Below are positions 11,230 to 19,503 of a DNA stretch of 64,000 nucleotides, in pieces. Below the pieces are notes generated by a model that worked only from the letters and a program-made list of their open reading frames with translations, made no database searches and was not told the DNA's origin. The translations under genes and the position numbers were made by a program. Where the stretch lies: the NCBI RefSeq assembly GCF_047229345.1, contig NZ_JBFTER010000006.1, positions 20,110-84,109 of the forward strand, written 5' to 3'. Numbering within the stretch: the stretch's first letter is position 1; every line of letters begins with the position of its first letter. The DNA is from Cellulomonas_A sp047229345. Lineage in GTDB: Bacteria > Actinomycetota > Actinomycetes > Actinomycetales > Cellulomonadaceae.

Positions 11230-11241
11230 GCAATCGTTTGC
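11230..11241. promoter_or_regulatory. Candidate LacI-type operator between uxaC and the LacI gene
   Basis: GCAATCGTTTGC: 10 of 12 positions are palindromic around a central CG, the classic LacI-family layout. Related half-sites GTGCAA occur in the same 159-bp gap at 11318-11323 (overlapping the GTGCAATCGCA just before the LacI ATG) and on the other strand in GTCGTTGCAC around 11290-11299. Several sites across one divergent region point to autoregulation plus control of uxaC. Confidence 0.6.
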
Positions 11242-11330
11242 GTCGACGTTAGCGCCGATCCGGAGCCCGGACAACGCCACAGCGAGACGGTCGTTGCACG
11301 CGGCCACCGGCTCGTGGTGCAATCGCATCC

Positions 11331-12443
11331 ATGACGGCACCGGTGACGCTGCGCGACGTCGCGCGGGCTGCGGGCGTCTCCCCCGCGACGGCCTCCCGCG
11401 CGCTCGCGGCCTCGGGCTCGACCTCGACCGACCGCCGCGCGCAGGTGCACCGCGCCGCCCGCGAGCTCGGCTACCGGCCCAACCGCGCGGCGCGCGAGCT
11501 CATCACCGGGCGCACCGGCAACCTGTGCCTCGTCGTCCCCGACCTCGAGAACCCGTTCTTCGCGGCGGTCGCCAAGGCCGTGCAGTCCCGGGCGCGCGCC
11601 GCGGGCTACGCGGTGTTCGTCGCGGACTCCGAGGAGGACCCGCACCTCGAGACCGAGCTCGTGACGCAGCTCGGCGCGCAGGCCGACGGCGTGATCCTGT
11701 GCGCGCCGCGCATGAGCGAGACCGCCCTGACCCGGCTCAGCGCGGGGCGCTCCGTCGTGCTCGTGAACCGCGAGGCGCCCGGCGTCGCGTCGGTCGTGGT
11801 GGACAACGTCGACGGCGTGCGCCAGGCGGCCGCGCACGTGCACGCCCTGGGCCACCGCCGGGTCGCGTGGGCGGGCGGGCCGGCCGACTCGTGGTCGGAC
11901 CGCGAGCGCCACGCCGGCCTGCTCCGCGCGGCCGAGCGGCTCCCCGGCCTCGAGGTCGTGGACCTCGGCCACTTCGCCCCCGTGTTCGCGGGCGGCGTCG
12001 CCGCGGCCGACCTCGTCGCGGCCTCGCGGGCGACCGCGGTGCTCGCGCACAACGACCTCATGGCGCTCGGGATCCTCGACCGGCTGCGCTCGCGCGGCAC
12101 CGCCGTGCCGGGCGGGGTCTCGGTCGTCGGCTACGACGACGTGCCCGCCGCGACGCTCGTCTCGCCTGCGCTCACCACGGTGGCCGTGCCGTTCGGGCGC
12201 CTCGGCCGGGCCGCGGTCGACACCCTGCTCGGCCTCGGCACCGTCGCCGGCACCGGTCGTCGCACCGGCGCCGCGCCGGGGCGGGCAGCATCGACCGCAG
12301 GTCCCGGCTCCGCCGCCCCTGCTGCGCCCGACCGTGACGCGCCCGCCCCCGACGCGGCCGACCCCACCGCGCCCGGGCACCGGCTCGCCGTCGAGCTCGT
12401 CGTCCGCAGCTCGACCGACACCGCCCCTGGAGGCGCACCGTGA
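11331..12443 (+). CDS. LacI-family transcriptional regulator of the hexuronate locus
   Basis: 370 residues. N-terminal LacI HTH TLRDVARAAGVSPATASRAL with hinge-region YRPNRAARELITGRTGNL, then a periplasmic-binding-protein-like effector domain (VVPDLENPFFAAVAKA, ADGVILCAPR, GYDDVPAATLVSPALTTVAVP). After about residue 300 a Pro/Ala/Gly-rich insert interrupts the end of the domain before the final HRLAVELVVR strand. Predicted repressor, probably responding to a hexuronate, for itself, the reductase and divergent uxaC. The stop overlaps the reductase start by four bases. The ATG lies directly after a GTGCAATCGCA half-site, so binding there would block its own initiation. Confidence 0.92.
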   Translation: MTAPVTLRDVARAAGVSPATASRALAASGSTSTDRRAQVHRAARELGYRPNRAARELITGRTGNLCLVVPDLENPFFAAVAKAVQSRARAAGYAVFVADSEEDPHLETELVTQLGAQADGVILCAPRMSETALTRLSAGRSVVLVNREAPGVASVVVDNVDGVRQAAAHVHALGHRRVAWAGGPADSWSDRERHAGLLRAAERLPGLEVVDLGHFAPVFAGGVAAADLVAASRATAVLAHNDLMALGILDRLRSRGTAVPGGVSVVGYDDVPAATLVSPALTTVAVPFGRLGRAAVDTLLGLGTVAGTGRRTGAAPGRAASTAGPGSAAPAAPDRDAPAPDAADPTAPGHRLAVELVVRSSTDTAPGGAP

Positions 12444-14002
12444 CCACGACCCCCACCGACGCGGCCCCGGCCGACGCCGCCGCCGACGCCCCGCGGCTCT
12501 CCCTCGCGACCCTCGACGCCGCCGCGGCGGCGCACGCCGGGGCGCCCACGTGGAACCCGCCTGCGGTCGACCCGCGCGCGGTCGAGGTCGGGATCGTGCA
12601 CCTCGGGCTCGGCGCGTTCCACCGCGCGCACCAGGCCGTGCACACCGAGGACGCCGCCGCCGCGACCGGGGAGACGCGCTGGGGCATCCTCGGCGTCACT
12701 CAGCGCAGCGCGCGTGTCGCCGAGCAGCTCGCGCCGCAGGACGGGCTCTACGGCGTGCTCACGAAGGGCCGCGACACGACGTCGCTGCGGGTGATCGGCT
12801 CGCTGCGCGGCGTCGCGTTCCCCGGCACGCACACCCCCGAGGTGCTCGACCGGCTGGCCGCGCCGACGACGCACGTCGTCTCGCTGACCGTGACCGAGAA
12901 GGGCTACCGCCGCGCACCGGGCGGCGGACCCGACCTGGACGACGCCGGCACGCAGGCGGACCTCACGGCGCTGGCGGCCGAGCTCGGGGCTCCGGGCGCA
13001 GGTGGGCCGGACGCGCGCCCGGCCGCGACGTCGGTGGGCCTGCTCGTGCGCGGGCTCGCCCGCCGGCACGCGACGTCGGGCGCGCCCGTCACGGTCGTGT
13101 GCTGCGACAACATGGTGGACAACGGGGCCCAGGTGCGCCGCCTCGTGACCGGGCTGCTCGACGCGGTCCCCGGCGCGGAGGCGCTGCGCGCGTGGGTCGA
13201 GGAGTCGGTGCGGTTCCCCGGGACGATGGTCGACCGCATCGTCCCCGCGACGACCGAGGAGCACCGGGTGCAGGCGCGCGCGGTCCTGGGGCTGCGCGAC
13301 GAGGGGCTCGTCGTCGGGGAGCCGTTCACGCAGTGGGTGGTCGAGGACGACTTCGCCGGCCCGCGCCCGGCGTGGGAGCGTGCCGGTGCGACGCTGACCG
13401 GCGACGTCGCGCCGTACGAGCGCGCGAAGCTCCGGGTGCTCAACGCGACGCACTCGACGCTCGCGTACCTCGGGGCGCTGCACGGCTACCGGACCATCGC
13501 GGAGGCCGTCCAGGACCCAGCGCTCGAGCAGGTCGCGCGCGCGCTGATCGACGAGGACGTGCTGCCGACGCTCACGCCGCCCGACGGCCTCGACCTGCCC
13601 ACCTACCGCGACTCGGTGCTCGAGCGGTTCGCGAACCCGAACACGGGGCACACGACGATCCAGGTCGCGATGGACGGCTCGCAGAAGCTGCCGTTCCGGC
13701 TGCTCGCGACGGCCGCGGACCGGCTCGCCGCCGGGGCGGTCCCGCACGCGGTGGCCCGGGCGGTCGCGGCGTGGGTCGTGTTCGTGCGGCGCGGCACGTC
13801 CGTGACCGGCGACGTGCTGCCGCTCGACGACCCGCTCGCCGACGTGCTGCGCGCCGCGGCAGCAGGCCCGGAGGACGGGCTCGCGGACCGGATGCTCGAC
13901 CTCCGCGCGGTGTTCCCGGCCGAGGTCGGGGACTCCCCCGAGATGCGGGCGGCCGTGCGCGCCGCGGTGCGCGAGCTGCTCGCGGACGTCCGCGAGGCCT
14001 GA
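12440..14002 (+). CDS. Mannitol dehydrogenase-family hexuronate reductase (fructuronate or tagaturonate reductase)
   Basis: 520 residues, in the range of UxuB/UxaB. The NAD-binding motif GLGAFHRAHQA lies near residues 56-66. The polyol-specific long-chain dehydrogenase catalytic pattern KLRVLNATHS (Lys-x5-Asn-x2-His) is present, as are CCDNMVDNG, FPGTMVDRIVP and the C-terminal GHTTIQVAMDGSQKLPFRLL. It should reduce fructuronate to mannonate or tagaturonate to altronate with NADH. Genetic coupling to the LacI gene (GTGA overlap) and proximity to uxaC support the hexuronate role; plain mannitol dehydrogenase is the main alternative. A mannonate dehydratase is not in the window, whereas an altronate dehydratase-like gene is (1933), which slightly favours the galacturonate branch. 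Confidence 0.88.
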   Translation: MTTTPTDAAPADAAADAPRLSLATLDAAAAAHAGAPTWNPPAVDPRAVEVGIVHLGLGAFHRAHQAVHTEDAAAATGETRWGILGVTQRSARVAEQLAPQDGLYGVLTKGRDTTSLRVIGSLRGVAFPGTHTPEVLDRLAAPTTHVVSLTVTEKGYRRAPGGGPDLDDAGTQADLTALAAELGAPGAGGPDARPAATSVGLLVRGLARRHATSGAPVTVVCCDNMVDNGAQVRRLVTGLLDAVPGAEALRAWVEESVRFPGTMVDRIVPATTEEHRVQARAVLGLRDEGLVVGEPFTQWVVEDDFAGPRPAWERAGATLTGDVAPYERAKLRVLNATHSTLAYLGALHGYRTIAEAVQDPALEQVARALIDEDVLPTLTPPDGLDLPTYRDSVLERFANPNTGHTTIQVAMDGSQKLPFRLLATAADRLAAGAVPHAVARAVAAWVVFVRRGTSVTGDVLPLDDPLADVLRAAAAGPEDGLADRMLDLRAVFPAEVGDSPEMRAAVRAAVRELLADVREA

Positions 14003-14009
14003 CCCCGGC

Positions 14010-14047
14010 CGACCGGGAGCCGCCGCGCCGAGCACGGCTCCCGGTCG
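14010..14047. terminator. Bidirectional terminator hairpin
   Basis: Perfect 12-bp stem CGACCGGGAGCC (14010-14021) with GGCTCCCGGTCG (14036-14047), loop 14, eight bases after the reductase stop. A second small hairpin CACCGCG-gtcgt-CGCGGTG (14078-14096) follows and faces the convergent secreted-protein gene. Confidence 0.75.
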
Positions 14048-14113
14048 ACCGGGGTGCGCCGGTCGGTCACCCGGCCCCACCGCGGTCGTCGCGGTGCGGC
14101 CGTCGCGCCGGGA

Positions 14114-14560
14114 TCAGGGGCAGCTGCTCGTGCTCTGGTCCTGGACGATCGCGCGGCTGCCGTTCTCGACCTTGACGTAGGTGTTCGACGTGCCGCGGCG
14201 GTCGTAGCGCACGGTCCAGTCCTTGCCGTACCAGTTGATGAAGCGGATCTTGTAGCACCAGCCGCCGTCGACCTGGACGACGTCCCAGTCCTCGTTGGTG
14301 GGCGTCTGGCCGCCGTTGTACAGCGTGAGCGAGGCCCCGCTCACGCACGTCGTGCTCGCGGTCCCGGTGGTGCCGGTCGAGCACGTCCAGTTGCGCCGCG
14401 CCGTGATGGTCAGCGCGTCGGCGTTCTCGACGTGCGAGCACCCGCTCCAGGCGCTGCACGTGGTGCCCGCCTGCGCGGCGCCCGCGGGCACCACGACGGT
14501 GAGCGCCATCACGGCGACGACGGTGGCGACGATGCGCCCGAACCCCTGCTTCCCGTTCAT
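14114..14560 (-). CDS. Secreted Cys-rich protein of unknown function
   Basis: 148 residues. A signal peptide (MNGKQGFGRIVATVV then hydrophobic to PAGAAQA) is probably cleaved near residue 31. The mature ~115-residue protein has six cysteines (35, 41, 60, 72, 102, 147), enough for three disulfides, and many aromatic residues (GGWCYKIRFINWYGKDW). This suggests a compact extracellular beta-rich domain. I cannot assign a family. ATG 14560 is chosen because GGGGAGAGAG immediately precedes it. It is divergent from the oxidoreductase operon at 14805. Confidence 0.75.
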   Translation of the reverse strand: MNGKQGFGRIVATVVAVMALTVVVPAGAAQAGTTCSAWSGCSHVENADALTITARRNWTCSTGTTGTASTTCVSGASLTLYNGGQTPTNEDWDVVQVDGGWCYKIRFINWYGKDWTVRYDRRGTSNTYVKVENGSRAIVQDQSTSSCP

Positions 14561-14735
14561 CTCTCTCCCCTGCTCGTATCCGGACGGGTGCGCCGGCACA
14601 GCCACGAGCGGCGCCGACGCACAGCCGGGACGGTAGCGAGGAGCGCGGGCAGCGGGTGTCGGCGCGGTGGCGACGTGCCCCATCGGGCAACGCGGCGGCC
14701 CCTGACCTCGCGTGCGGCACGCCGGGAGCGCGACC

Positions 14736-14779
14736 TTGACGACGACGTTCCGCGCGCCCTATCGTGGAAAGCGCATTCC
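14736..14779 (+). promoter_or_regulatory. Promoter with overlapping LacI-type operator for the 14805 operon
   Basis: -35 TTGACG (14736-14741), 18-base spacer, -10 TATCGT (14760-14765), followed at once by GGAAAGCGCATTCC (14766-14779), 12 of 14 bases palindromic around a central CG. An operator at the expected transcription start would block RNA polymerase when occupied. A sister site lies at 25308-25321. Confidence 0.7.
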
Positions 14780-14804
14780 CGCGCCTACCCCACTCGGAGA
14801 GACA

Positions 14805-15968
14805 ATGACGTCCCGCACGCTCCGCATCGCGATGAACGGCATCACCGGTCGCATGGGCTACCGGCAGCACCTGGTCCGCTCGATCCTCGCGATCCGCGAC
14901 GCAGGCGGCGTCGTGCTCGAGGACGGGTCGGTCGTGCAGGTCGAGCCCGTGCTCGTCGGGCGCAACGAGGGCAAGGTCCGCGAGCTCGCGGCGCGCCACG
15001 GCGTCGCCGAGTGGAGCACCGACGTCGACACGCTGCTCGCCGACCCGACGATCGACATCTACTTCGACGCCCAGGTGACGTCGCGCCGGTACGCCGCGCT
15101 GACCGCGGCGATGAAGCAGGGCAAGCACATCTTCACCGAGAAGCCGACCGCCGAGACGCTCACCGAGGCCGTCGAGCTCGCGCGCGTGGCCAGGGACGCA
15201 GGCGTCACCGCGGGCGTCGTCCACGACAAGCTCTACCTGCCCGGCCTCGTGAAGCTGCGTCGGCTCGTCGACGAGGGCTTCTTCGGGCGGATCCTGTCGC
15301 TGCGCGGGGAGTTCGGCTACTGGGTCTTCGAGGGCGAGCACCAGCCCGCGCAGCGCCCGAGCTGGAACTACCGCAAGGAGGACGGCGGTGGCATGACCAC
15401 CGACATGTTCTGCCACTGGAACTACGTCCTCGAGGGCCTGCTCGGCTCCGTCAAGGCCGTCACCGCGAAGACCGTCACGCACATCCCGACCCGCTGGGAC
15501 GAGAAGGGCCGCCCCTACTCGGCCACCGCCGACGACGCCGCGTACGGCATCTTCGAGGTCGAGGGCCCCGCGGGCGAGGAGATCGTCGCGCAGATCAACT
15601 CGTCCTGGGCCGTGCGCGTGTACCGCGACGAGCTCGTCGAGTTCCAGGTCGACGGCACCGAGGGCTCGGCCGTCGCGGGGCTCAACCGCTGCGTCGCCCA
15701 GCAGCGCGCGCACACCCCCAAGCCCGTCTGGAACCCCGACCTGCCCGTCACCGAGTCCTACCGCGACCAGTGGCTCGAGGTCCCCGCGAACGCCGACCTG
15801 GACAACGGTTTCAAGCTGCAGTGGGAGGAGTTCCTGCGCGACGTCGTCGCCGGGCGCGAGCACCGCTTCGGGCTGCTCTCGGCCGCGCGCGGCGTGCAGC
15901 TCGCCGAGCTCGGGCTGCAGTCCTCGGCCGAGGGCCGTCGCCTCGAGATCCCCGAGATCGCGCTGTGA
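14805..15968 (+). CDS. Gfo/Idh/MocA-family oxidoreductase
   Basis: 387 residues. N-terminal Rossmann part (RIAMNGITGRMGYRQHL; the usual GxGxxG is replaced by NGITGRMG), then the family's EKP motif in KHIFTEKPTAETL, and a C-terminal domain with GGGMTTDMFCHWNYVLEG. Predicted NAD(P)-dependent dehydrogenase of a sugar or sugar-acid derivative, cytoplasmic. ATG 14805 follows CGGAGAGAC. The stop overlaps the next gene, a TIM-barrel isomerase, by four bases, a pairing typical of inositol- or rare-sugar pathways. Expression is probably controlled by a LacI-family repressor at 14766-14779; that repressor need not be the one at 11331, whose own sites look different. Confidence 0.85.
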   Translation: MTSRTLRIAMNGITGRMGYRQHLVRSILAIRDAGGVVLEDGSVVQVEPVLVGRNEGKVRELAARHGVAEWSTDVDTLLADPTIDIYFDAQVTSRRYAALTAAMKQGKHIFTEKPTAETLTEAVELARVARDAGVTAGVVHDKLYLPGLVKLRRLVDEGFFGRILSLRGEFGYWVFEGEHQPAQRPSWNYRKEDGGGMTTDMFCHWNYVLEGLLGSVKAVTAKTVTHIPTRWDEKGRPYSATADDAAYGIFEVEGPAGEEIVAQINSSWAVRVYRDELVEFQVDGTEGSAVAGLNRCVAQQRAHTPKPVWNPDLPVTESYRDQWLEVPANADLDNGFKLQWEEFLRDVVAGREHRFGLLSAARGVQLAELGLQSSAEGRRLEIPEIAL

Positions 15969-16915
15969 CGACCGGGTCCCCCGACCTGGCCCGGCTCTCG
16001 CTCAACACCGCGACGACCAAGGCGTGGGACCTGCGCGAGGCCGTCGACGGCGCCGCGCGCGCCGGGCTGCCGGCCGTCGGGCTGTGGCGTGACCGCGTGC
16101 AGGAGGTCGGTGCGCCGCTGGCCGCGAAGATCGTGTCCGACGCCGGGCTGCGCGTGTCGTCGCTGTGCCGCGGGGGCTTCCTGACCGCGTCCGACGACGC
16201 CGGGATCGCCGCGGCGCTCGCGGACAACCGGGCCGCGGTCGTCGAGGCGGCGACGCTGGGGACCCGCGAGCTCGTGTTCGTCGTCGGCGGGCTGCCCGCC
16301 GCGTCGGCGCCCGGCGGACCGGCCCTGCCGTACCCGGGATCGGGTGGCGCGGCACCGACGGCGGCGTCCGACGCGTCGGGCACCGCCGCGGGGACCGACC
16401 CCGCGCGCGACCTCGTCGCGACCCGCGCCCGCGTGGCCGACCGCATCGCCGACCTCGTGCCGTTCGCGGCCGAGCACGGCGTGCGGATCGTGCTCGAGCC
16501 GCTGCACCCGATCTTCGCGGCGGACCGCGCGGTGATCTCGACGCTGGGCCAGGCGCTCGACCTCGCGGCGCCGTTCCCGGCCGAGACGGTCGGGGTCGTC
16601 GTCGACACGTACCACGTGTGGTGGGACCCGGACCTCGAGCGGCAGATCGCCCGCGCGGGCGCCGAGGGCCGGCTCGCGGGCTACCAGGTGTGCGACTGGG
16701 TCCTCCCGCTCGCCGCCGACGCGCTGCTCTCCCGCGGCCACGTCGGCGACGGGTACGTGGACTTCGCGACGATCACCCGCTGGGTCGCCGCCGCCGGGTA
16801 CACCGGGGACGTCGAGGTCGAGATCTTCCGGCAGGAGATCTGGGACGCCCCCGGCGACGAGACCGTCGCGACGCTGGCCGACCGCTACGCCCGGCACGTG
16901 CTGCCGCACCTCTGA
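15965..16915 (+). CDS. Sugar phosphate isomerase/epimerase-family TIM-barrel protein
   Basis: 316 residues of the xylose isomerase-like/AP endonuclease 2 fold: LSLNTATTKAWDLREAVDGAA at the start, IVLEPLHPIF with a likely metal-binding Glu, VVDTYHVWWDPDL and DVEVEIFRQEIW at the end. About residues 118-142 are a Gly/Ala/Pro-rich insertion (near SAPGGPALPYPGSGG) not expected in the barrel core. Predicted isomerase, epimerase or related enzyme acting with the Gfo-type dehydrogenase upstream; GTG 15965 overlaps that gene's stop. The substrate is unknown. Confidence 0.82.
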   Translation: MTTGSPDLARLSLNTATTKAWDLREAVDGAARAGLPAVGLWRDRVQEVGAPLAAKIVSDAGLRVSSLCRGGFLTASDDAGIAAALADNRAAVVEAATLGTRELVFVVGGLPAASAPGGPALPYPGSGGAAPTAASDASGTAAGTDPARDLVATRARVADRIADLVPFAAEHGVRIVLEPLHPIFAADRAVISTLGQALDLAAPFPAETVGVVVDTYHVWWDPDLERQIARAGAEGRLAGYQVCDWVLPLAADALLSRGHVGDGYVDFATITRWVAAAGYTGDVEVEIFRQEIWDAPGDETVATLADRYARHVLPHL

Positions 16916-16941
16916 CGCGGAGCGCACCGCACAGCGCCACC

Positions 16942-17108
16942 GGCTCTACGCGCAGAGCCACCAGCCCGCCGTCCCGGTCGCACCGAGACGCAGCGGCGCC
17001 GAGACGCAGCGGTGCCGGGACGGCGGCCCGCACCCGTCCCTCGCAGGAGCGGACGCGGGCCGGCGCGTCACACGGTGGCGGACGCGGGCCGGCGCGTCAC
17101 ACGGAGGC
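16942..17108. repeat. Hairpin and two tandem duplications in a convergent intergenic gap
   Basis: After a small inverted repeat GGCTCT-acgcgc-AGAGCC (16942-16959), a 16-bp unit beginning CCGAGACGCAGCGG is duplicated at 16983-17014, and a 29-bp unit (containing GCGGGCCGGCGCGTCACACG) is duplicated at 17051-17079 and 17080-17108. The second 29-bp copy includes the stop codon of the MBL gene at 17097-17099, so the gene's 3' end has been duplicated into the gap. Confidence 0.7.
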
Positions 17109-17954
17109 GGTCTCGCCCCGGTGCGGGACCCGCAGCCGGTCACCAGCGCCCGCCGCGTCGAAGGTCTCGACGAGCAGCGCGAGCGGCTCGCTGAAGTGCG
17201 CCCAGTCCTCGGTGTGCACGGGGACGACGAGCGCGTCCGGCCACAGCCGCGCGACCGCGAGCGCGCGCTCCGCGTCGAGCGTGAGCGGCTCACCGGGGAA
17301 CCCGTCGGTCTGCGCGGACCCGGCGAACAGCACCGCCAGCGTGACGTCGGGGACGCGCCGGGCGATGTCCGCGGCGAGCTCGACGGACGCGTTGTCACCG
17401 GACACGTAGACCGTCGGCTCGCCGTCGGCGCGCAGGACGAAGCCGGTGACCGGGCCCGTGAACGGCTCGCAGCCCTCGGGCCCGTGCCGGGCGGGCACGG
17501 CGGTCACGACGACGTCCCCGGCAGGCCCGGCGAGCGTGACGTCCTCCCACGGCTCGAGGCCGCGCACGGCCGGCACCTCGGTGAGCCGGGTCGCCGCGGC
17601 CGGGGTCGTCAGCACGCTCCCGGCGGAGGGGAGCAGCGCACGGCCGGACGCGTCGAGGTTGTCGGCGTGCTCGTCGTGGGACAGCAGGACGACGTCGACG
17701 GGCCCGAGCGCGGCGGCGTCGACCGCGGGGCCGCGGAGCTTGGTGAGCGTCGCGCCCGGCGACGGGTAGGTGCCCGGCTCGTCGAACGTGGGGTCGGTGA
17801 GGAACGTCAGGCCGGCGTAGGTCAGGCGCAGGGTCGGGCCGCCGACGAGCGTCGTGGTCGGCCGCGCACGCTCCGGTGCGGCGGTCGCCGGTGTCGCGGG
17901 GGTCGGCGAGGGGGATGTCGGGGCACTGGTCGTGGCTGCGGGGTCGAGGTCCAT
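17097..17954 (-). CDS. MBL-fold (UlaG-like) metallo-hydrolase
   Basis: 285 residues. After a Pro/Thr/Ala-rich N-terminal ~30 residues, a metallo-beta-lactamase fold is visible: LVGGPTLRLTYAGLTFLTDP, then VVLLSHDEHADNLD (residues 88-101, with His93, His96 and Asp98 in place of the standard HxHxDH), HGPEGCEPFTGPVTGF, YVSGDNAS and VPVHTEDWAHFSEP. This modified metal motif occurs in a recognisable group of actinobacterial UlaG-like proteins, so activity is plausible but the substrate is unknown. ATG 17954 is used; a weak AGGGTGG precedes it. It is divergent from the GlxA-type regulator at 18026 and may be its target. Confidence 0.82.
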   Translation of the reverse strand: MDLDPAATTSAPTSPSPTPATPATAAPERARPTTTLVGGPTLRLTYAGLTFLTDPTFDEPGTYPSPGATLTKLRGPAVDAAALGPVDVVLLSHDEHADNLDASGRALLPSAGSVLTTPAAATRLTEVPAVRGLEPWEDVTLAGPAGDVVVTAVPARHGPEGCEPFTGPVTGFVLRADGEPTVYVSGDNASVELAADIARRVPDVTLAVLFAGSAQTDGFPGEPLTLDAERALAVARLWPDALVVPVHTEDWAHFSEPLALLVETFDAAGAGDRLRVPHRGETASV

Positions 17955-18025
17955 GCCGCCACCCTGCCCCGCACCGGCGGGTCCGCGGCAGTGGCCCGCG
18001 GGCACATGGTCGATAGGATCGGGCC

Positions 18026-18997
18026 ATGCCGCACGACGTCGCCGTCCTCGCGTTCGAGGGCATCAGCCCGTTCCACCTCGCCGTGCCGACCACGGTGCTC
18101 GGCAACGAGGCGCTGGCCGCGCGCGGGCTCCCCTACCGCGTGCGCGTCGCGGCGCAGCGACCCGGGACGCTCACCACGAGCGCGGGCTACGACCTGACCG
18201 TCCGCCACGGCCTCGAGCTGCTCGCCGAGGCGGACACGGTCGTCGTCCCGAGCTGGACGCGCGGCACCCCGCCCGACGCGGAGCTCGTCGCCGCCCTCCG
18301 CGCGGCGCACGCCAGGGGCGCACGGCTCGTCGGGCTCTGCCTCGGGAGCTTCGCGATCGCCGCGACCGGGCTCGTCGACGGGCGCGAGGTCGCGACGCAC
18401 TGGGAGGCCGCCGACGAGCTCGCCCGCGCCCACCCCGCGGTGCGCGTGCGCTCCGACGCGCTGTGGTGCGACCTCGGGGACGTCGTCACATCGGCGGGCG
18501 TCGCCGCGGCGCTCGACACGTGCCTGCACCTGGTGCGCACCGACCACGGCGCCCTCGTCGCGAGCGCCGTCGCGCGTGCGCTCGTCCTGGCGCCCCACCG
18601 CTCGGGCTCGCAGGCCCAGTTCATCGAGGCGCCCGTGCCGGCGACGCAGGACGACGACCCGCTGGGCGCGGCGATGTCGTGGGCGCTGGCCCGCCTCGGC
18701 ACCGACGACGTCGACCTCGACGCGTGGGCGCGCGCCGCGACGATGTCCCGACGGACGTTCACCCGCCGGTTCCGCGAGCGCACCGGCACGAGCCCGCAGC
18801 AGTGGCTCCTCGACCAGCGGCTCGACCGCGCGCGCGTGCTCCTGGAGGCCACGGACGAGACGGTCGAGCGCGTGGCGCAGCGCTGCGGGTTCGGGGGCGC
18901 GGCGTCGCTGCGCCAGCACTTCCGGGCGCGGTTCGGCGTGAGCCCGGGGGGCCACCGGGCGGCGTTCCGCCCTGCGGGGGCCGTCGGCGTCGCCTGA
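18026..18997 (+). CDS. GlxA-family regulator (DJ-1/PfpI domain plus AraC HTH)
   Basis: 323 residues. Residues 1 to ~185 form a DJ-1/PfpI-like domain (VAVLAFEGISPFHLAVPTTV; LVGLCLGSFAIAATGLVDG with the nucleophile-elbow Cys; ATHWEAADEL). Residues ~215-315 carry the AraC double HTH (VDLDAWARAATMSRRTFTRRF and TVERVAQRCGFGGAASLRQHF). Such regulators respond to small amines or unknown ligands. ATG 18026 comes six bases after TAGGAT (18014-18019), a good leaderless promoter. It is divergent from the MBL hydrolase with a 71-bp gap, so co-regulation is likely. Confidence 0.9.
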   Translation: MPHDVAVLAFEGISPFHLAVPTTVLGNEALAARGLPYRVRVAAQRPGTLTTSAGYDLTVRHGLELLAEADTVVVPSWTRGTPPDAELVAALRAAHARGARLVGLCLGSFAIAATGLVDGREVATHWEAADELARAHPAVRVRSDALWCDLGDVVTSAGVAAALDTCLHLVRTDHGALVASAVARALVLAPHRSGSQAQFIEAPVPATQDDDPLGAAMSWALARLGTDDVDLDAWARAATMSRRTFTRRFRERTGTSPQQWLLDQRLDRARVLLEATDETVERVAQRCGFGGAASLRQHFRARFGVSPGGHRAAFRPAGAVGVA

Positions 18998-19018
18998 CGC
19001 AGCGTGCGCCTCGCGGGG

Positions 19019-19486
19019 TCAGGCCCCGGTGCCGGTCGTGCGGATCGCCGCGCGGCGCACCTCGGCGAACGTGCCGCGCGCGGGCGTGCGGGTGTCCGAC
19101 CCCGCGGCGGGCTGCGTCCGGCGCTGCTCCCGCAGCGGGCCGACGAGCGCCGCCGCGTCGGCGTCGCGCAGGACGGCGTCGGCCGAGCGCCGCACGAGCG
19201 CCACGTTCCACGCCGACGGCCCGACGAGGACCACGACGAGCCCGGCCGGGTCGTGCACCGCGTAGTAGGTCGCGTCGGCCGTCTCGACGACGGACCGCAC
19301 GACCGACTCCCCCGTCGTGTCGAGGAAGGCCAGCGTCGCCGCGACCGCCCGCGCCGCCGAGACGTGCGCGTCGGGCGCGGCGCCGTCGGCCAGGACGACC
19401 CGGTCGACCGTGTCGAGGGCCAGGACGTGCTCGACGTCCCCGACCGCCTGCAGGCGGTCGAGGACGTCGGAGAGCTGGTCGGGCAT
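19019..19486 (-). CDS. Roadblock/LC7-like protein, second of a pair
   Basis: 155 residues. Begins LSDVLDRLQAVGDVEHVLALDTVDRVVLADG and ends its fold near LVVVLVGPSAWNVALVRRSADAVL, which reads like a roadblock/LC7 (MglB-type) domain; the last ~45 residues are basic and probably disordered. Members bind small GTPases or act as scaffold dimers. The start at ATG 19486 lacks a clear ribosome site, and translation may be coupled to the gene ending 17 bases upstream. Family assignment rests on length and pattern and is tentative. Confidence 0.6.
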   Translation of the reverse strand: MPDQLSDVLDRLQAVGDVEHVLALDTVDRVVLADGAAPDAHVSAARAVAATLAFLDTTGESVVRSVVETADATYYAVHDPAGLVVVLVGPSAWNVALVRRSADAVLRDADAAALVGPLREQRRTQPAAGSDTRTPARGTFAEVRRAAIRTTGTGA

Positions 19487-19503
19487 GTCGCGGTGCCCGG
19501 GGC

